From Glaciozyma antarctica PI12 (Eukaryota; Basidiomycota; Microbotryomycetes; Kriegeriales; Camptobasidiaceae), in NCBI GenBank assembly GCA_002917775.1, contig KZ627154.1:148465-212464 (forward strand): a stretch of DNA of 64,000 nt, in the 5' to 3' direction. Position 1 is the first letter of the stretch. Each line of letters begins with the position of its first letter. Positions 32,884-43,975 of this stretch are shown here, piece after piece. The translations under genes were made by a program, and so were the position numbers. The notes beneath the pieces are model-generated. The model was not told the origin of the DNA, did not search any database, and worked only from the letters and a program-made list of their open reading frames with translations.

Positions 32884-35544
32884 CTACCGCTCAGCCGGAT
32901 ACTCGGTCGGATGATACATCATCTCGCTCCTCCCCCCTCCATCCGCACTCGCCGGCCTCACCGGCGGCTGAGAGTACCTCCAACCCTCCCTCCTCCCCTC
33001 CCACTCCTGCGCATAATACTCGCCCTGGTAACCATACGCATACCCTCGTTTCTGGCCATCCGAATACGATCGAACGTGCGGGTTCGCTTCGTTCGAATGA
33101 GGAGGGTACTCGTCTGAAGGAGCGAGGTAGGCGTGTGGTTCCGGAGGAGCGTAGACGACGCCGTTCGCGAGTGCTGAGGGTCCGGACGAGGGGCCCGAGG
33201 AGGAGAATTGGGTCGTTTCGAGGATCGCGTCAAAGTCGAACGAGTTGGGGCGAGAGACGAATTGGGCTGAGGCGATCGAGGGGTGCGTGAGAGGGGGAGA
33301 GGAGGTGGGATGAGCGTGGGTAGGAGAGTGCTGAGGGTGAGGGGGTTCGGCCTGAGAGGGGAAGCGGTCGAGAGGGCGAGGAGAGGAGGGGCCGTCTTGA
33401 GGAGGGACCGAGTCGACGTTAAGGGTCGAGCCGTCGACGGAAGCCGAGTACGTAGCCGACTACACGCGACGTTAGCGACCGACTTTGACCAAGAAAAGCG
33501 GAAGGAACGCACGTATTTCGAGATGATCTTCTTGAGCGCGCTCGAGAGGACCTTCCACGGAAAGACCTTGACGTCCTTCTCAATGTTCCTCGGTTTCGGG
33601 TTCGGAAATCCCATGATGAGCTTGAAGAACGGTTCCGACTCGGTCTTGGCCTTGGAGACGGTGATGGGCTTGAACCCTTCGAGGTTAATCCTAATCCTGT
33701 ACTTAACCTCGACGCTGAACCTCGTCCCGACGAGCGCTTCGAGGAGGTAGATCGTATCGACGCTCGTGACGAAGCACTCGTTCCACTCGTCGCGAAAGAT
33801 GCACGAGATGACGATCGAGTTGGGGACAAACTCGTTCTGCGCGATCGGTCGGAACGTCGTGTTGATGATGTTGTTGTCCTGGTTCCTCCAGAACTGCACA
33901 AGCCGTCGCCGATTCGTCCATTCCTCGTTCGACCATCCCATCGCCATCTGGTCGAGGTCGCCTTGCGGCTTGAGCACCGCCTTGTTCGAGTAGGTCGCGA
34001 CCGAAGTGCCGGAGCCGTCACTCGTCGGACCGGAAGGGATTTGGGAGGTGCGAACGAGTTCGGGTTGCTGAGCGTGGTTGTCGGCGGATGCTCGTGCGCT
34101 TCGAGCGGACTGGTCGGTATCTGGAGGAGTGATGGTGCGGGCGCGAACGACGGGAGAGATGGTGTGGTGAAGATGGGGGGGGGAAGCCCATTCGGCGGGA
34201 TTTGGTGCGGGTGAGCGAAAGTAGGGACCTTCGCAAGGCACGAGTTAGGAAGAAGCCGCGAAGAAAAGAGAGAAAAACGCACTGCGTCGTCGAGGAGCCT
34301 CCCGCTCGCTAGCGAGATCTTCTCCCTCTCGCTTGAGCGTCCCCAGTCGCGGTGAAGAATCTACAATCGCAACAATAAGCTTTCTCGCTCGAGGAGGACT
34401 TGCGGAAACGAGAACTGACTCTGCGGTACCGGGTCCCACTCTCCCACCACGCACTCCTCGAGCACTCTCGACGCCTCATCCACGATCCGCACGACCATCA
34501 TGACCCTCTCTCCCGCTGGTCCCATACTTTGCCTCGCAGGGACGTACGTCGTCAGGACGACGAACGGTTCCTTGTCCTCCGTCCTCGCCAATCCCACCTC
34601 GTCAACCTTGTGCGCGCGCGAGGACTTGGTTGGCGAAGGGTAACCTCCAAAGAGGACGACGAAGCGTCGAGTGATGGGGAGTGTGGAGGGTTTGGGTTGC
34701 GGAGAGAGGGGGGAACCGAGTAGGGGAGAGCCGGGGCCGAAAGAGGAGGAGGACGACGAGTTGAGGAAGACGTGCCGCACTGCGACGGGGTCGACAACGA
34801 TCGTTACTGGCGTTCCCTCCTCCCCGCGCTCGGGCGCCCAGCGAACGACCTTGATCGCTCCTCCTCCGCTCGTTCCTCCGCTGTCAAAGCCATTGTACCC
34901 ATCTCCCGGAGCCAAATTCTGCGGCGGAGACTGGCGCGCGAAAGGGACGGACTCGACGCTCGTTCGACCGCTTCGAGAGCCCTGAGAACCGCCGCCGTGT
35001 TGAGGTGGAGAAGCGGTGCGACCGTTATCGCCGACCAAGGTCGCGTAGCTGTACGGTTCCGTTGGTGCGGGGGTCGAGACCTGGGGAGGAGGGGAGAGGG
35101 AAGGAACGCGCGAGTCGTGGCTCATGTCGATGGCTTGGGCGGCGGGGGGGAGGAGGTGGTCCGCTACGTAGGGCGAGTCGTTCGAGGAGGAGGTGTCGTG
35201 CGGGCCGGCTGGGTACGAACGGGGGAGAGGGTCGAGGGGGTAGATGTGGGGGGATGGGTACGAGTCGTGCTGTGATTTGATCTGGTGGGAAGAATGGTCT
35301 GCTCGTCGTCGAAGGAGGGCGTCAGCTCATCGTCCTCCTCGCGTTGTTGAAGACCCGCGCCGACGAGGCTCCTTCCCCTCATCTTCCTCTCCACATGCTT
35401 CCATCCCGATAACGCCCACTCGCCCGCATGCTCGCCGTCCCCAGGTCCCCATCCTTCCCGGCGCTCCTTTCCGCAGAACACTTGCTCGAGGAGGGAGATG
35501 AAGGACGGAAGCTGACCTTGTCGGTAGTACTCAACGTACGACAT
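32884..35544 (-). CDS. Medusa-type transcriptional regulator
   Basis: Member of the fungal MedA/Medusa family, nuclear regulators of development and morphogenesis. Start at 35544 (MSYVEYYRQ) with a GTCAGC donor; a roughly 213-nt first intron joins in frame to HSSHQIKSQHDSYPSPHIYP. A Ser/Pro-rich region precedes a beta-rich segment (TRRFVVLFGGYPSPTKSSRA). The diagnostic domain follows: MGWSNEEWTNRRRLVQFWR, NSIVISCIFRDEWNECFVTS, RIRINLEGFKPITVSKAKTE, PKPRNIEKDVKVFPWKVLSS and ALKKIISKY. The C-terminal tail is low complexity (Ser, Pro, His, Tyr), ending PTEYPAER with TAG at 32884. It has about 1 kb of upstream non-coding DNA, in line with a regulated gene. The domain assignment is firm; the first exon is inference. 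Confidence 0.85.
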
Positions 35545-36549
35545 GCCTTTCTCGCAGTTGGGGCGTGGCGCTGGAGCGATTACTCCTGTGGACTGGCGGA
35601 CAAGGTCGGAAGAGAAGGGAGGAGGTGCGGGTCGGGAGAGAGGAAGGCTCAGCCCTCTGGTGTTCGTGGGGACAGTGTGGGAGAGAAGTTAGCGCGCTCT
35701 GGCAGATCCTCTCGCTTGAAGAGGATCAACTCGTTCAAGGCAAAAGCGAAAGGGAGATCCCCGTCACTTTGAAAAATGAAGGAAGCAAACGGGAGACGAG
35801 CCCACGCGGAATGGAAACTCGTTCCTCTGTTCCTTTTTCTTTAATCTCTCGCGATCGTGACTTCCGATCCAGCAGCACCTCTTGCTCCTTCCAGGGCAGC
35901 CAGGAACGAACACGACCAACCTCGCACTCCTTCTCCTTGGAACACGGACAACCCAGCGGAGGAGAATCGAGTATGGCCTCTCGACGCGTTCAGCCGTCTC
36001 CTTTCGACAGTCAAATGATCAACTATTTGGTGCTCACAAGACCGCGGATCAAGAGAGAGCACGCCAATTTTTTTTTGCAGTAGCGAGCGCAGGTACCGAG
36101 ATGATAATCGAAGCAAAGTCTCGATGGGATCGGGCTTCGCACTCTGGTTTTTATCTCGCTATCAACGGGGCCTCGTCGCGTGGCAGCTTCGTCGCGAAGA
36201 ACGGGCGATGGGCAAAGTTGGGGGCAAAGCAGCACAGTCCTCGTCCCCCGAGGCGAGTAGCTGCGATACCTCCACGGCCCCGAAAGAGGAAAGAGCAACC
36301 CAAGGGACGCGCACAAATGAAAAAGAGCCTGGACCTCCTGGTGTGTCTCTCCACTACTTCGCACGGAACTCGCAACCCGACCCAACTTCATCCTCCTCCG
36401 CTCAAACAGCAAATCATCTCCCACGTTCTCTCCCGGGGAGCTTCACAGTGGAGCTACTGAGCGCGATACGAGTGGCAATGCGGGGGGGACCTGCGGGGAC
36501 AGCGAGCGAGAGGGAACCAGCGTCCACGCGATGGAAGAGCCAACAGCGT
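35545..36549. other. Long upstream region of the Medusa gene
   Basis: 1,005 nt between the Medusa start and the paladin-like stop, the longest gap in the window. It contains short open frames on both strands without conserved features and a T8 run near 36067. It most likely holds a long regulatory region and 5' leader for Medusa. No RNA gene was recognised. Confidence 0.4.
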
Positions 36550-39500
36550 TCATTCCAGCGTCCGTTTCTGAAGAATGTGCGAGATCTCGGGGCGGTCCGC
36601 AAGCCAGGTCTTGAATGGTGGGAGGGGGAACACCTCATCGTCGTCCTCATCGAGTTGAGCCTTCTCGAGGAGGTAGTTGGAGAAGACGATCAGAGTGCCG
36701 TACCTGCGCGCTCAAGAGTGTGAGCTACGACGATGAGGGATATGAGGAGACGACGCACCGATACAGGTAGTTGAGAGCCTGTACGAACATCTTGTTCGCC
36801 TTCTTGGACCCAACCTCCGCTGCCTCGGCACGAAGCTTGAAGTCGTACACCGCTCGTCTAAGATTCTGGACCCCCTCCATCGCACTGCGCCCATCAGCCA
36901 CCGACCAAGGAAAAAAAAGACATTGGGAAAGGGAGAGGAACCCACTCTATCGCTCGGTCAGCGAGCTTCTTCGCGAGCTTGCCATGCTGGGTAACTCCCA
37001 CGAGCTGGAGGATCAACTTGTAGTCTCTGCGTCAGTAGCTCGTTAGCTTCCAATACACGATGTTTAGAGCAGTGCAACGTACCCTTGAAGATAAGGGTCG
37101 GATTCACGACCGTCCCATGCGAGCGAGTCGGGCGTCGTATCGACTTCGACAACCGACGCTGAGAGATCCGAGACGCCGAGGTGGCTGAAGAGGATGTTGG
37201 AGATGAGCGTCGCAGCGACCCTGCAGCGTCCATCAGCTCCGCACCGCAAAGCTCCATCAGATTGGGGGATACGCACATGCCAGTCGTCGTGCGGCCGCGA
37301 CCCTGAGACAAGAGGAAAGCCTGGGTCAGGATCGTCGAAACAAAGAAAGTATGCAGAAAGGAAGGAAGCTGCGCACCATCTGGCAGTTGAAGACGATCGA
37401 GGCGTCCTCGATCCGGTTGCCGAGGGCGCTCGTAACACGCTCTTCGATCCTCGAGAAGACGCCCGGGATGGGAGCTTGCTCGTCGGTGACTGTATCGGGT
37501 CCCGCTTAGCCTAGACCACAGCGAACAACAAAGGAACGCACCTGGGAGTCGCTCGTAGTCGACCTGCAATCCCTCGCTCCGCATCGCCGCAAACACCTCC
37601 CTCGGGGTCGAAATGCTGCACGAAACGGTCATCAGCGAGCTTCGCAACTGGCGTAGAAAACAAACGCACTCTCCAGCGTTGACCTCCTCCCATTGCGCGG
37701 TCACGGTGAAGCTCCCATCGGCCTCCTGGATCTCGTCGTGACACAAGATCTTACCGCCGTTCGAAGCAGCTTCGCGAAGGAGATCGTCCTTGAGAGCAGT
37801 CTCCATCGCCTCGACCGTCGCTGCGTTGACGCCAGTAGTAATGACGTTCTCGAGCGGAGCGTCGTAGAGGCGAAGGACCTGCGAGAGAAGCTGTCAGTGC
37901 GCGAGAAGGAGAGATCGAGAGGAGAGAGCGTACGTGAGGTCGGCCACCGCTCACGTAGATGACGGGTTCCTATGATGAAAGTTCGTTAGCTCGATCGAGA
38001 GAAACGGCGAGGGAGGACGCACCTCGCGCATCGAAGTCCAGACGACCAGCTTGTTCTGCGCTCCCATCTTCTCCAACGCCCGACGAAGCCTGCTCGACTT
38101 TCGTAAGTAGGCGCGCCAAAGGGAGGGAAGTGGACTCACCCGTCAATAGTAGGCATCCCGCTCCCGTAGACGATTGGGCTCGAATCGCCAGACGCAACCG
38201 CAGTCTCGGTAGCGAACAACAAACTCGCTCGGCGAAAGTTGGGCGCGCCGTCGATCCGCTCGGGAAGCGACATCTTCTGCAGTCCAGCCTGCAAACTTGT
38301 TAGCGTCGAAGTCGACCTCGCGAGAACGAACGGCGGCTTACAAAGAAGTCGCTCTTGAGCAAGGTGAAGGGCGACAAAATCCGTCCTGACCGCTTCGCAA
38401 CAAAGTCGGCGATCTCGTCCGTGAGCGCGTTGCCGGCAGCGAGAGGTTTCTCGAGCGGGAGAAGGCCTTCGATCCCAGCGTGGTCCAGCTCGCGCTCGAT
38501 GGTCTTGAAGACGGGGTGCTCCTTGACGTAGGATTCGTCTGCGAAGCCAAGTGAGCAATCGATCACCTCGCTCACCGACCATGAACGCACAGGACGAAGT
38601 CTCCCGAAGCTCCCGCCAAGTATCGGCCTTCGACTCGTTCAGGAACGATGCGAAGAGAATCATGAAATAGTAAGCCCTGCGCGACGTCCGAATCAGCTCA
38701 ATCAAGCCCCACCTCGCACAGCTCGACTCACCGTAGCGTCTGAATCCCCTTCTGCGTTTTGGCATCCTTGAGCGCCTCGTTGTCCTTGACCTCCTCCGCC
38801 GCCTCCCTCGCCTCTTCGATGGAATCGAAGATGTTCTCCACCTCTCCGCAAGCCGTAATCGCATCGTCCACGGCATTCTTGACCTCCTGACCGCACCGAA
38901 TCGTCCGCAAAAGGTTGTTGATGACGGTGTACGAGTAGCGAGCCGAACGAGGAGTGTCGGAATGCTGCGTGGGGAGACGATGTCCGCCTGCGCGAAGCCA
39001 GCGCTGCACCAGCGTGATGATGACCTGCGCGCGAGTACTGCGACCGCGACCGAGTTGGCAGTTGACGACGATGGCACAGTTCTTGGGGTTTGGGTCGAGC
39101 TGAGCGACGATCTCGACAATCTCCTTGACGTCCGAGAAGTCGGGACTGCAGGCTCGTCGTCAGCTCGTACGGTTCCCAGCCAGCTTGGAAGAGACCTACC
39201 TCTTCTCCGCCGTAATCGGGATCCTCCTGAACGAGAAGCTTGGGCCTGCCTTCATCTTGCTCGCCGCGTCGTCCATGATCTCGCGCAGCGTCTTGACGCA
39301 CGACTCATCCTCGACGACCTCCCACATGGGGTTGACCGAGCCATCCTCAGCCTCGGTGTGAAGCAGGAGACGACCGTCAAACGCCTTGAGCTCGGCGAGA
39401 ACGTCCGACTTCAGGCGATCTTCGAGGAGTTCGAGGCGAGAGCTTGAGATACCGCTGTGAGAGAGCATGTTTAGCGTAGGGTCTCTCAATGCGCCCGAAA

Positions 39501-42091
39501 GAGGACGTACGCGTAGGACTTGACGTTGCGCAAGCTGACAGTCTCCTCACGAAGGACGTACGGAACGCCGTTGACGTACAGGATCGGCTCCTCCCTGTCC
39601 AGCTCATCAGCTCACCAGCTCCCAGAACATGCGAAAAGACAAACGAACCTCAAATTGATCCACACCACATGCCCATCCTCGGCGATACCCCCCCGCACCG
39701 TCGCCAACACACGCTCGATCCCGTCCTGCGTCGGCTGAGAGAGGCCATACAGCGATGAATTCGGCACACGACGAAAGTTGATCGCTCCTCGAACGACCGG
39801 CTCGTGTCCTTCTGCCGACGCGCTCCACTGATCGTTCTTGAGGATCATGCCCGTGCGAAGAATGATACCGCTTCGGTTCTGGTCCACCGCATCAGCACCG
39901 TCCCCAGCTTGCGAAAGGAGAGCACGTACACTGACGATCTGCTGAGCCCACTCGTCGCCCACCACCTTTCCCCCAGTCCGTTGAACGTCCGCGAACTTCC
40001 CCTTCACCGCACTCGTCGACGCCGAAAGTTCTCCCGCATCCCCCTTTGCGATCGCCGAGAGGTCCGAGACGGGGGAGAAGACGTAGTAGTGCCCCGTCTT
40101 ACGCAGGCGAGAGATCATCTTCGAGATCTCTATACGCGAGTTGAGCCACGAGGAGAACTTGGTCGTGCGGAGGTCCGAGTCGCTCACGAAGGCGGCGTAG
40201 ACGATCAGGAAGAAGTACCTGCGGACGAGGATCAGCGGTAGTTGAAGAAAGAGGGAACAGAGCTGACCGTTCCAGTGCTGAGAGGGCTTTAATGCGGTGG
40301 TCTCGGCTTGAGGCCTCGTCCTGGAGAGCGAGAGAGGCGTTCCGAACGCGGTGCTGGAGGACGCTTTCGCGGAGGTTGACGAGAGCGTCGCCTGCGACCT
40401 GATGTTTAGCGACGCAGCTGAGACGACGTAGAGGAGAGCTTACAGCGATCGATGATGGAGTCGACGAGCAGCTTGGCCTCGCTGCCGTGGTCGAGAGTTG
40501 AAAGGAGCGAGAGAACCAAGTCGTACTGCCCGAGCAATGCAGTCCTATCGTCGCATCCGGTCAGTGAAGCCAACCTCATCACAGGCACGCAACGCACCTC
40601 AGGTTCTCGAGAAGAGCTGGCTGCGCACTCAGCAGCGAAAGTACCGGGTGCTGTCCCTTGGTCGCCAAACCTGCTCGACGCCCATCAGCACCTTCCCTCC
40701 TACCCATCGCAACGAACACTCACTCTTTTGAAGCACGTTCATCAGCCGTAACAGACTGCGATCCCTCGTCGCCTGTTCCGCTCGATCCCTGAGCACCTGC
40801 GCGAGCTTCTCGTCTCCTCCTCCCACGACCTTCTTCCCCAAAATTTCCTGGTAAGGATCTCCCTGGCCCTCGTCAATCATCTGTCTCCGCCGCACGATCA
40901 GGGCCGCGCTCATAGCGAACGTTGTGCGCACGACTCCGAGGCCACAGTTAAAGACGAGGGAGGAGGTGGTCGGAATGGTAGAGAGAAGGGCCGTGTCTGC
41001 GGAAGAAATTAGCGGACTCGGGGGAGAAGAGGAGAAGACAAACAGGTGTCGAGATAGCGGTCTTCGGGAGACTGGTCGCGCGAGACGGGGACGCGGTGGT
41101 AGGAGACGTTGTAGCCCTCGGAGCGAACTTGCTCCCAGACTTCGCGGACCGTCCTGACGTTGTCGGTCGCGACCCAGGTATTGACAATCTCCTTGTCTCC
41201 TGTCGATATCGCAGTCAGTAACCACGCACAAGCAGCATCACAGCGAGATGTACCGATCTCCTCCTGAACGAGGATAACTCCACCGTACCGCGATCCCTCC
41301 TTGAGCACGTCCATCTTAAGCCTACGCTCCGCATCAGCTATTTCCTCTCAGTTCAACGCGAGAACGCACCTCGTTTCAATTTCCTCGAGGTTGGCAGCAC
41401 GTTCAGAAAGTGAGAACGTTCGCGTCGGATGCGCCGCGTCCCTCAGCACGAACGGCTGACTTCCAATATACACCACCGGCTCCTCCCTCGTACAGAACCA
41501 CACCGTCTCCCTCCCCTTCCCCTTGCCCTTCCCACCAGGCCCCACGACCGGCTGACTCCTCAACACGCTCAGCACCGTGCGCAACCCCAACTCCGTCGGC
41601 TGAGCCACGCCGTACACTCCCAGCTCGGCCATACGAAAGTTCGGAGCTCCACGAAGGTGCACTCCTCCGGTAGCACACTCGTCGTCGCCTGGAGCCAAGC
41701 TCGGAGGAGCGGACGGGAGGAAGTCGCTCTTGAGGATATAGCCGCGCGAGAGGACGGAGCCGGTGCGAGACTTGACGGCACCGCTGGCGAGCTTGAGGAG
41801 CTCGCGCGGGTGGGGAGGTGGGAGGTCGAGAGAGCTGTGGGGGAGAGGTTGGAGTGCGTGCGTTGTTGACAAGGTGCCGGCGTTGGGAAGGGCGGATGCG
41901 CTGAGGATTCGCTCCATGCGCTGGGGAGGAGAGGAGGGAGAGGTGAAGGTGGTTCGGCTGGGGCTGAGCTTGGTGCGGCTGGGAGAGGTGGGGATGCTGG
42001 CGGCTGGCGAGGAGACGTTGCGGGCGTGTTGCGCCGGAGCGGTTGGTGAGTCCGATTTGGGCCTTGGTGGAACCTCTGGAGGAGTTTCCAT
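36550..42091 (-). CDS. Paladin-like protein with three PTP-like phytase motifs
   Basis: Very large multi-exon gene starting at 42091 (METPPEVPPRPKSDSPT), with a disordered Ser/Pro N-terminus. Three similar modules each begin with a segment like VLSRGYILKSDFLPS or GIILRTGMILKNDQW and contain a FRR-type motif (RGAPNFRMAELGVYGVAQPT; RGAINFRRVPNSSLYGLSQP; DGAPNFRRASLLFATETAVA). Each has a CX5R phosphatase loop: NCGLGVVRTTFAM, NCQLGRGRSTRAQVI and NCQMGRGRTTTGM (split by an intron). Such loops hydrolyse phosphate from inositol phosphates or phosphoproteins. The first loop lacks the usual Gly before Arg. Spacer helices such as LLRTIRCGQEVKNAVDDAIT separate the modules. The C-terminus reads PPFKTWLADRPEISHILQKR, TGA at 36550. 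Substrate and location are unknown. Confidence 0.85.
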
Positions 42092-42364
42092 GGCTGATCC
42101 TGGTCTGGCTGGCGGTGGGTGCAGCTCTAAGCTGAGACTTGGTTGTTGGCGAGAAGGAGAGCCGCTTCATCGTCCTCGAGGGCCACGCGTTTGCGGCGAC
42201 CCGCCGAGGTAGAAGCTGACTCGACGAGTTCGCCCTCGTCTCTCTCTCTTTGGAATCCTAAAACGCGCTCTGGACAAAGTGACGAGAAGCGTATCGGCGC
42301 CACCAAGAGCAAGCGAGCTGAAACCACCTTCGCAAGAATCACCACATTCCACAACCTCGCACTC

Positions 42365-43629
42365 CTACTTCTTCTTGTTTGCCAATGCCTCCTTCTCCTT
42401 CGCGAGTCCCTGCATGATCTACGTCCCTCATCAGCCCTCGTCTTGTTTCCCAAAGAGAGAAGAACTCACCCAAGCACTAGCCTCCTTCGCCCTCTTCTCA
42501 ACGGCCGCAGGACTCATATCATCCTCAACCACCTTGGTCGGGACGTTGAGTCCCAGCTTAACAGCCGGGCGAGCTTCGATGCGCGCGAGCCAGGCGGCAA
42601 GAGCGGGGAAGTCGTCGAGCGAGACTCCCGACCAGTCATGAATCTTGACCCTGGTTTCAGACGGAGCGTTAGTACGCTCGCTCAAGCAAAGAAAGGAAGA
42701 AATACGTACCAGGGGAAGGTGCAGATATCGGCGTATGAGTACTTGCCTGCGCCTGATCCGCAAAGCCACTCGCGGTTGCCGTCGACCAAGTGCTTCTCGT
42801 CTGGGTTTCAAAGTTAGTCGGCGCGTCTGGAAAAAGTGGAAAGGACAAACAGGTGCTGTAGAGGCGACGGGTCTCGTTCTGGTAGCGGTCGATACCGTAT
42901 TGGATCTTCTCAGGAGCGTAGCGGACTGAAGCGGGCTTAGTCTAGGGGAAAGAGGAGAGGAGAAGAGGTTAGCTCGCACAGAAGTGGTTCGCTTGGCCCT
43001 GCATGGGTCCAAGACCGCCTTGAATGAAGAAGATCTGGTGTGGAGCGAGGTTAGCTGCTGCGAAGGCAGTGCGGGAAGGGAGAGGGACGGACCCAGTTGA
43101 GCATGTCCTGCTCCTCATCCTCGTCGGCAAAGTGGAAGGCAAACTTGGTGTCGTACACGCGCGCGAGGTAGAGGAGAATACTGGCACTCTGCACGGCAAG
43201 GCGATTAGCTCCCCTCCTTCCTTCGTCGTAGCTAGCCCGCAAAAGACGCACCTCCCAGACGTTGATCGGCTTCTTTCCCTCGCGGTTGTCGACGAGCGCA
43301 GGGATACGTCCATTAGGGTTGATCTGCAGCAGCACCACCGTCAGCTTTGCCGCTTATGCCTATCCCAGCGCCAGCTCACCTTGAGGAAGTACGGCTCCTT
43401 CATCTCCGAATTGGGGAACGAGATACTCTTCCATGCGTACCCAGGGATAGCGCCGATAGCCTTTGCGATGCTCGAGTGCGATGCTGGGCTTGTGTCTGCA
43501 CCGAGGTGAGTTCGTCAGCGGTCCTCCTGAGAGAGCGGGGTAGGCTCACCCGTTGGGAGTACCGGCAGTGAGGAGGACCAGGCCAGGCGTGCTGGAGATC
43601 TCGGCGATGGTAGTGATGGAGGTCGTCAT
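42365..43629 (-). CDS. Glutathione S-transferase, Ure2-like
   Basis: Start at 43629 (MTTSITTIAEISSTPGLVLL, then TAGTPNG) opens a thioredoxin-fold domain: ALEYAKAIG, FLKINPNGRIPALVDNREGK, INVWESASILLYLARVYD. A helical C-terminal domain follows: [60 protein letters not shown]. It ends AKEKEALANKKK, TAG at 42365. The NPNGRIPAL and ES(A)SI motifs bind glutathione. Expected role is glutathione conjugation or peroxide/disulfide chemistry in the cytosol. Six or more short introns. It is divergent from the DDHD lipase gene. Confidence 0.9.
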
Positions 43630-43975
43630 GGTGTGTAGGTGGCGGGTGAGTTGAGAGAGGCGAACAGAGGGAGAAAGCATTAGACCAAAGAGAGAGCGAG
43701 TGGGTTCAGTCAGCCTGCGAGCAGCCGTGCGCTTGCTCCGAGCGCCGCTGCCCGAGCGGTTTCGTTTCAACTTGGTTTGAGCTGCCGTCAGAGCTCACGA
43801 TAGGCCGAGCTAACTAGTATTTATTGTGCAAGTTTGGGAGCAGTTGGGCGAGGACTGAAGGCAGAGGAATTTTTCGGATCCGCGGAGTCGATCGAGCCAC
43901 GAGAGCGCGTCAGTTTGTTGACTTCGCCGGGAACGAACACAGGTTGGAACTGCCCTCAGCGCCTTCACGAAGAAG
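43630..43975. promoter_or_regulatory. Divergent promoter region of the GST and DDHD lipase genes
   Basis: 346 nt separate two outward-facing starts. An ACTAGTATTTATTGTG stretch near 43812-43827 is locally AT-rich and could be part of a core promoter. The assignment follows from gene geometry. Confidence 0.4.

Noticed and set aside
35164-35544. Separate small protein MSYVEYYRQGQLPSFISLLE upstream of Medusa
   Set aside because: A GTCAGC donor after MSYVEYYRQ and a CTGAC...GAGCAG acceptor join it in frame to the Medusa coding region, which explains it better as exon 1.
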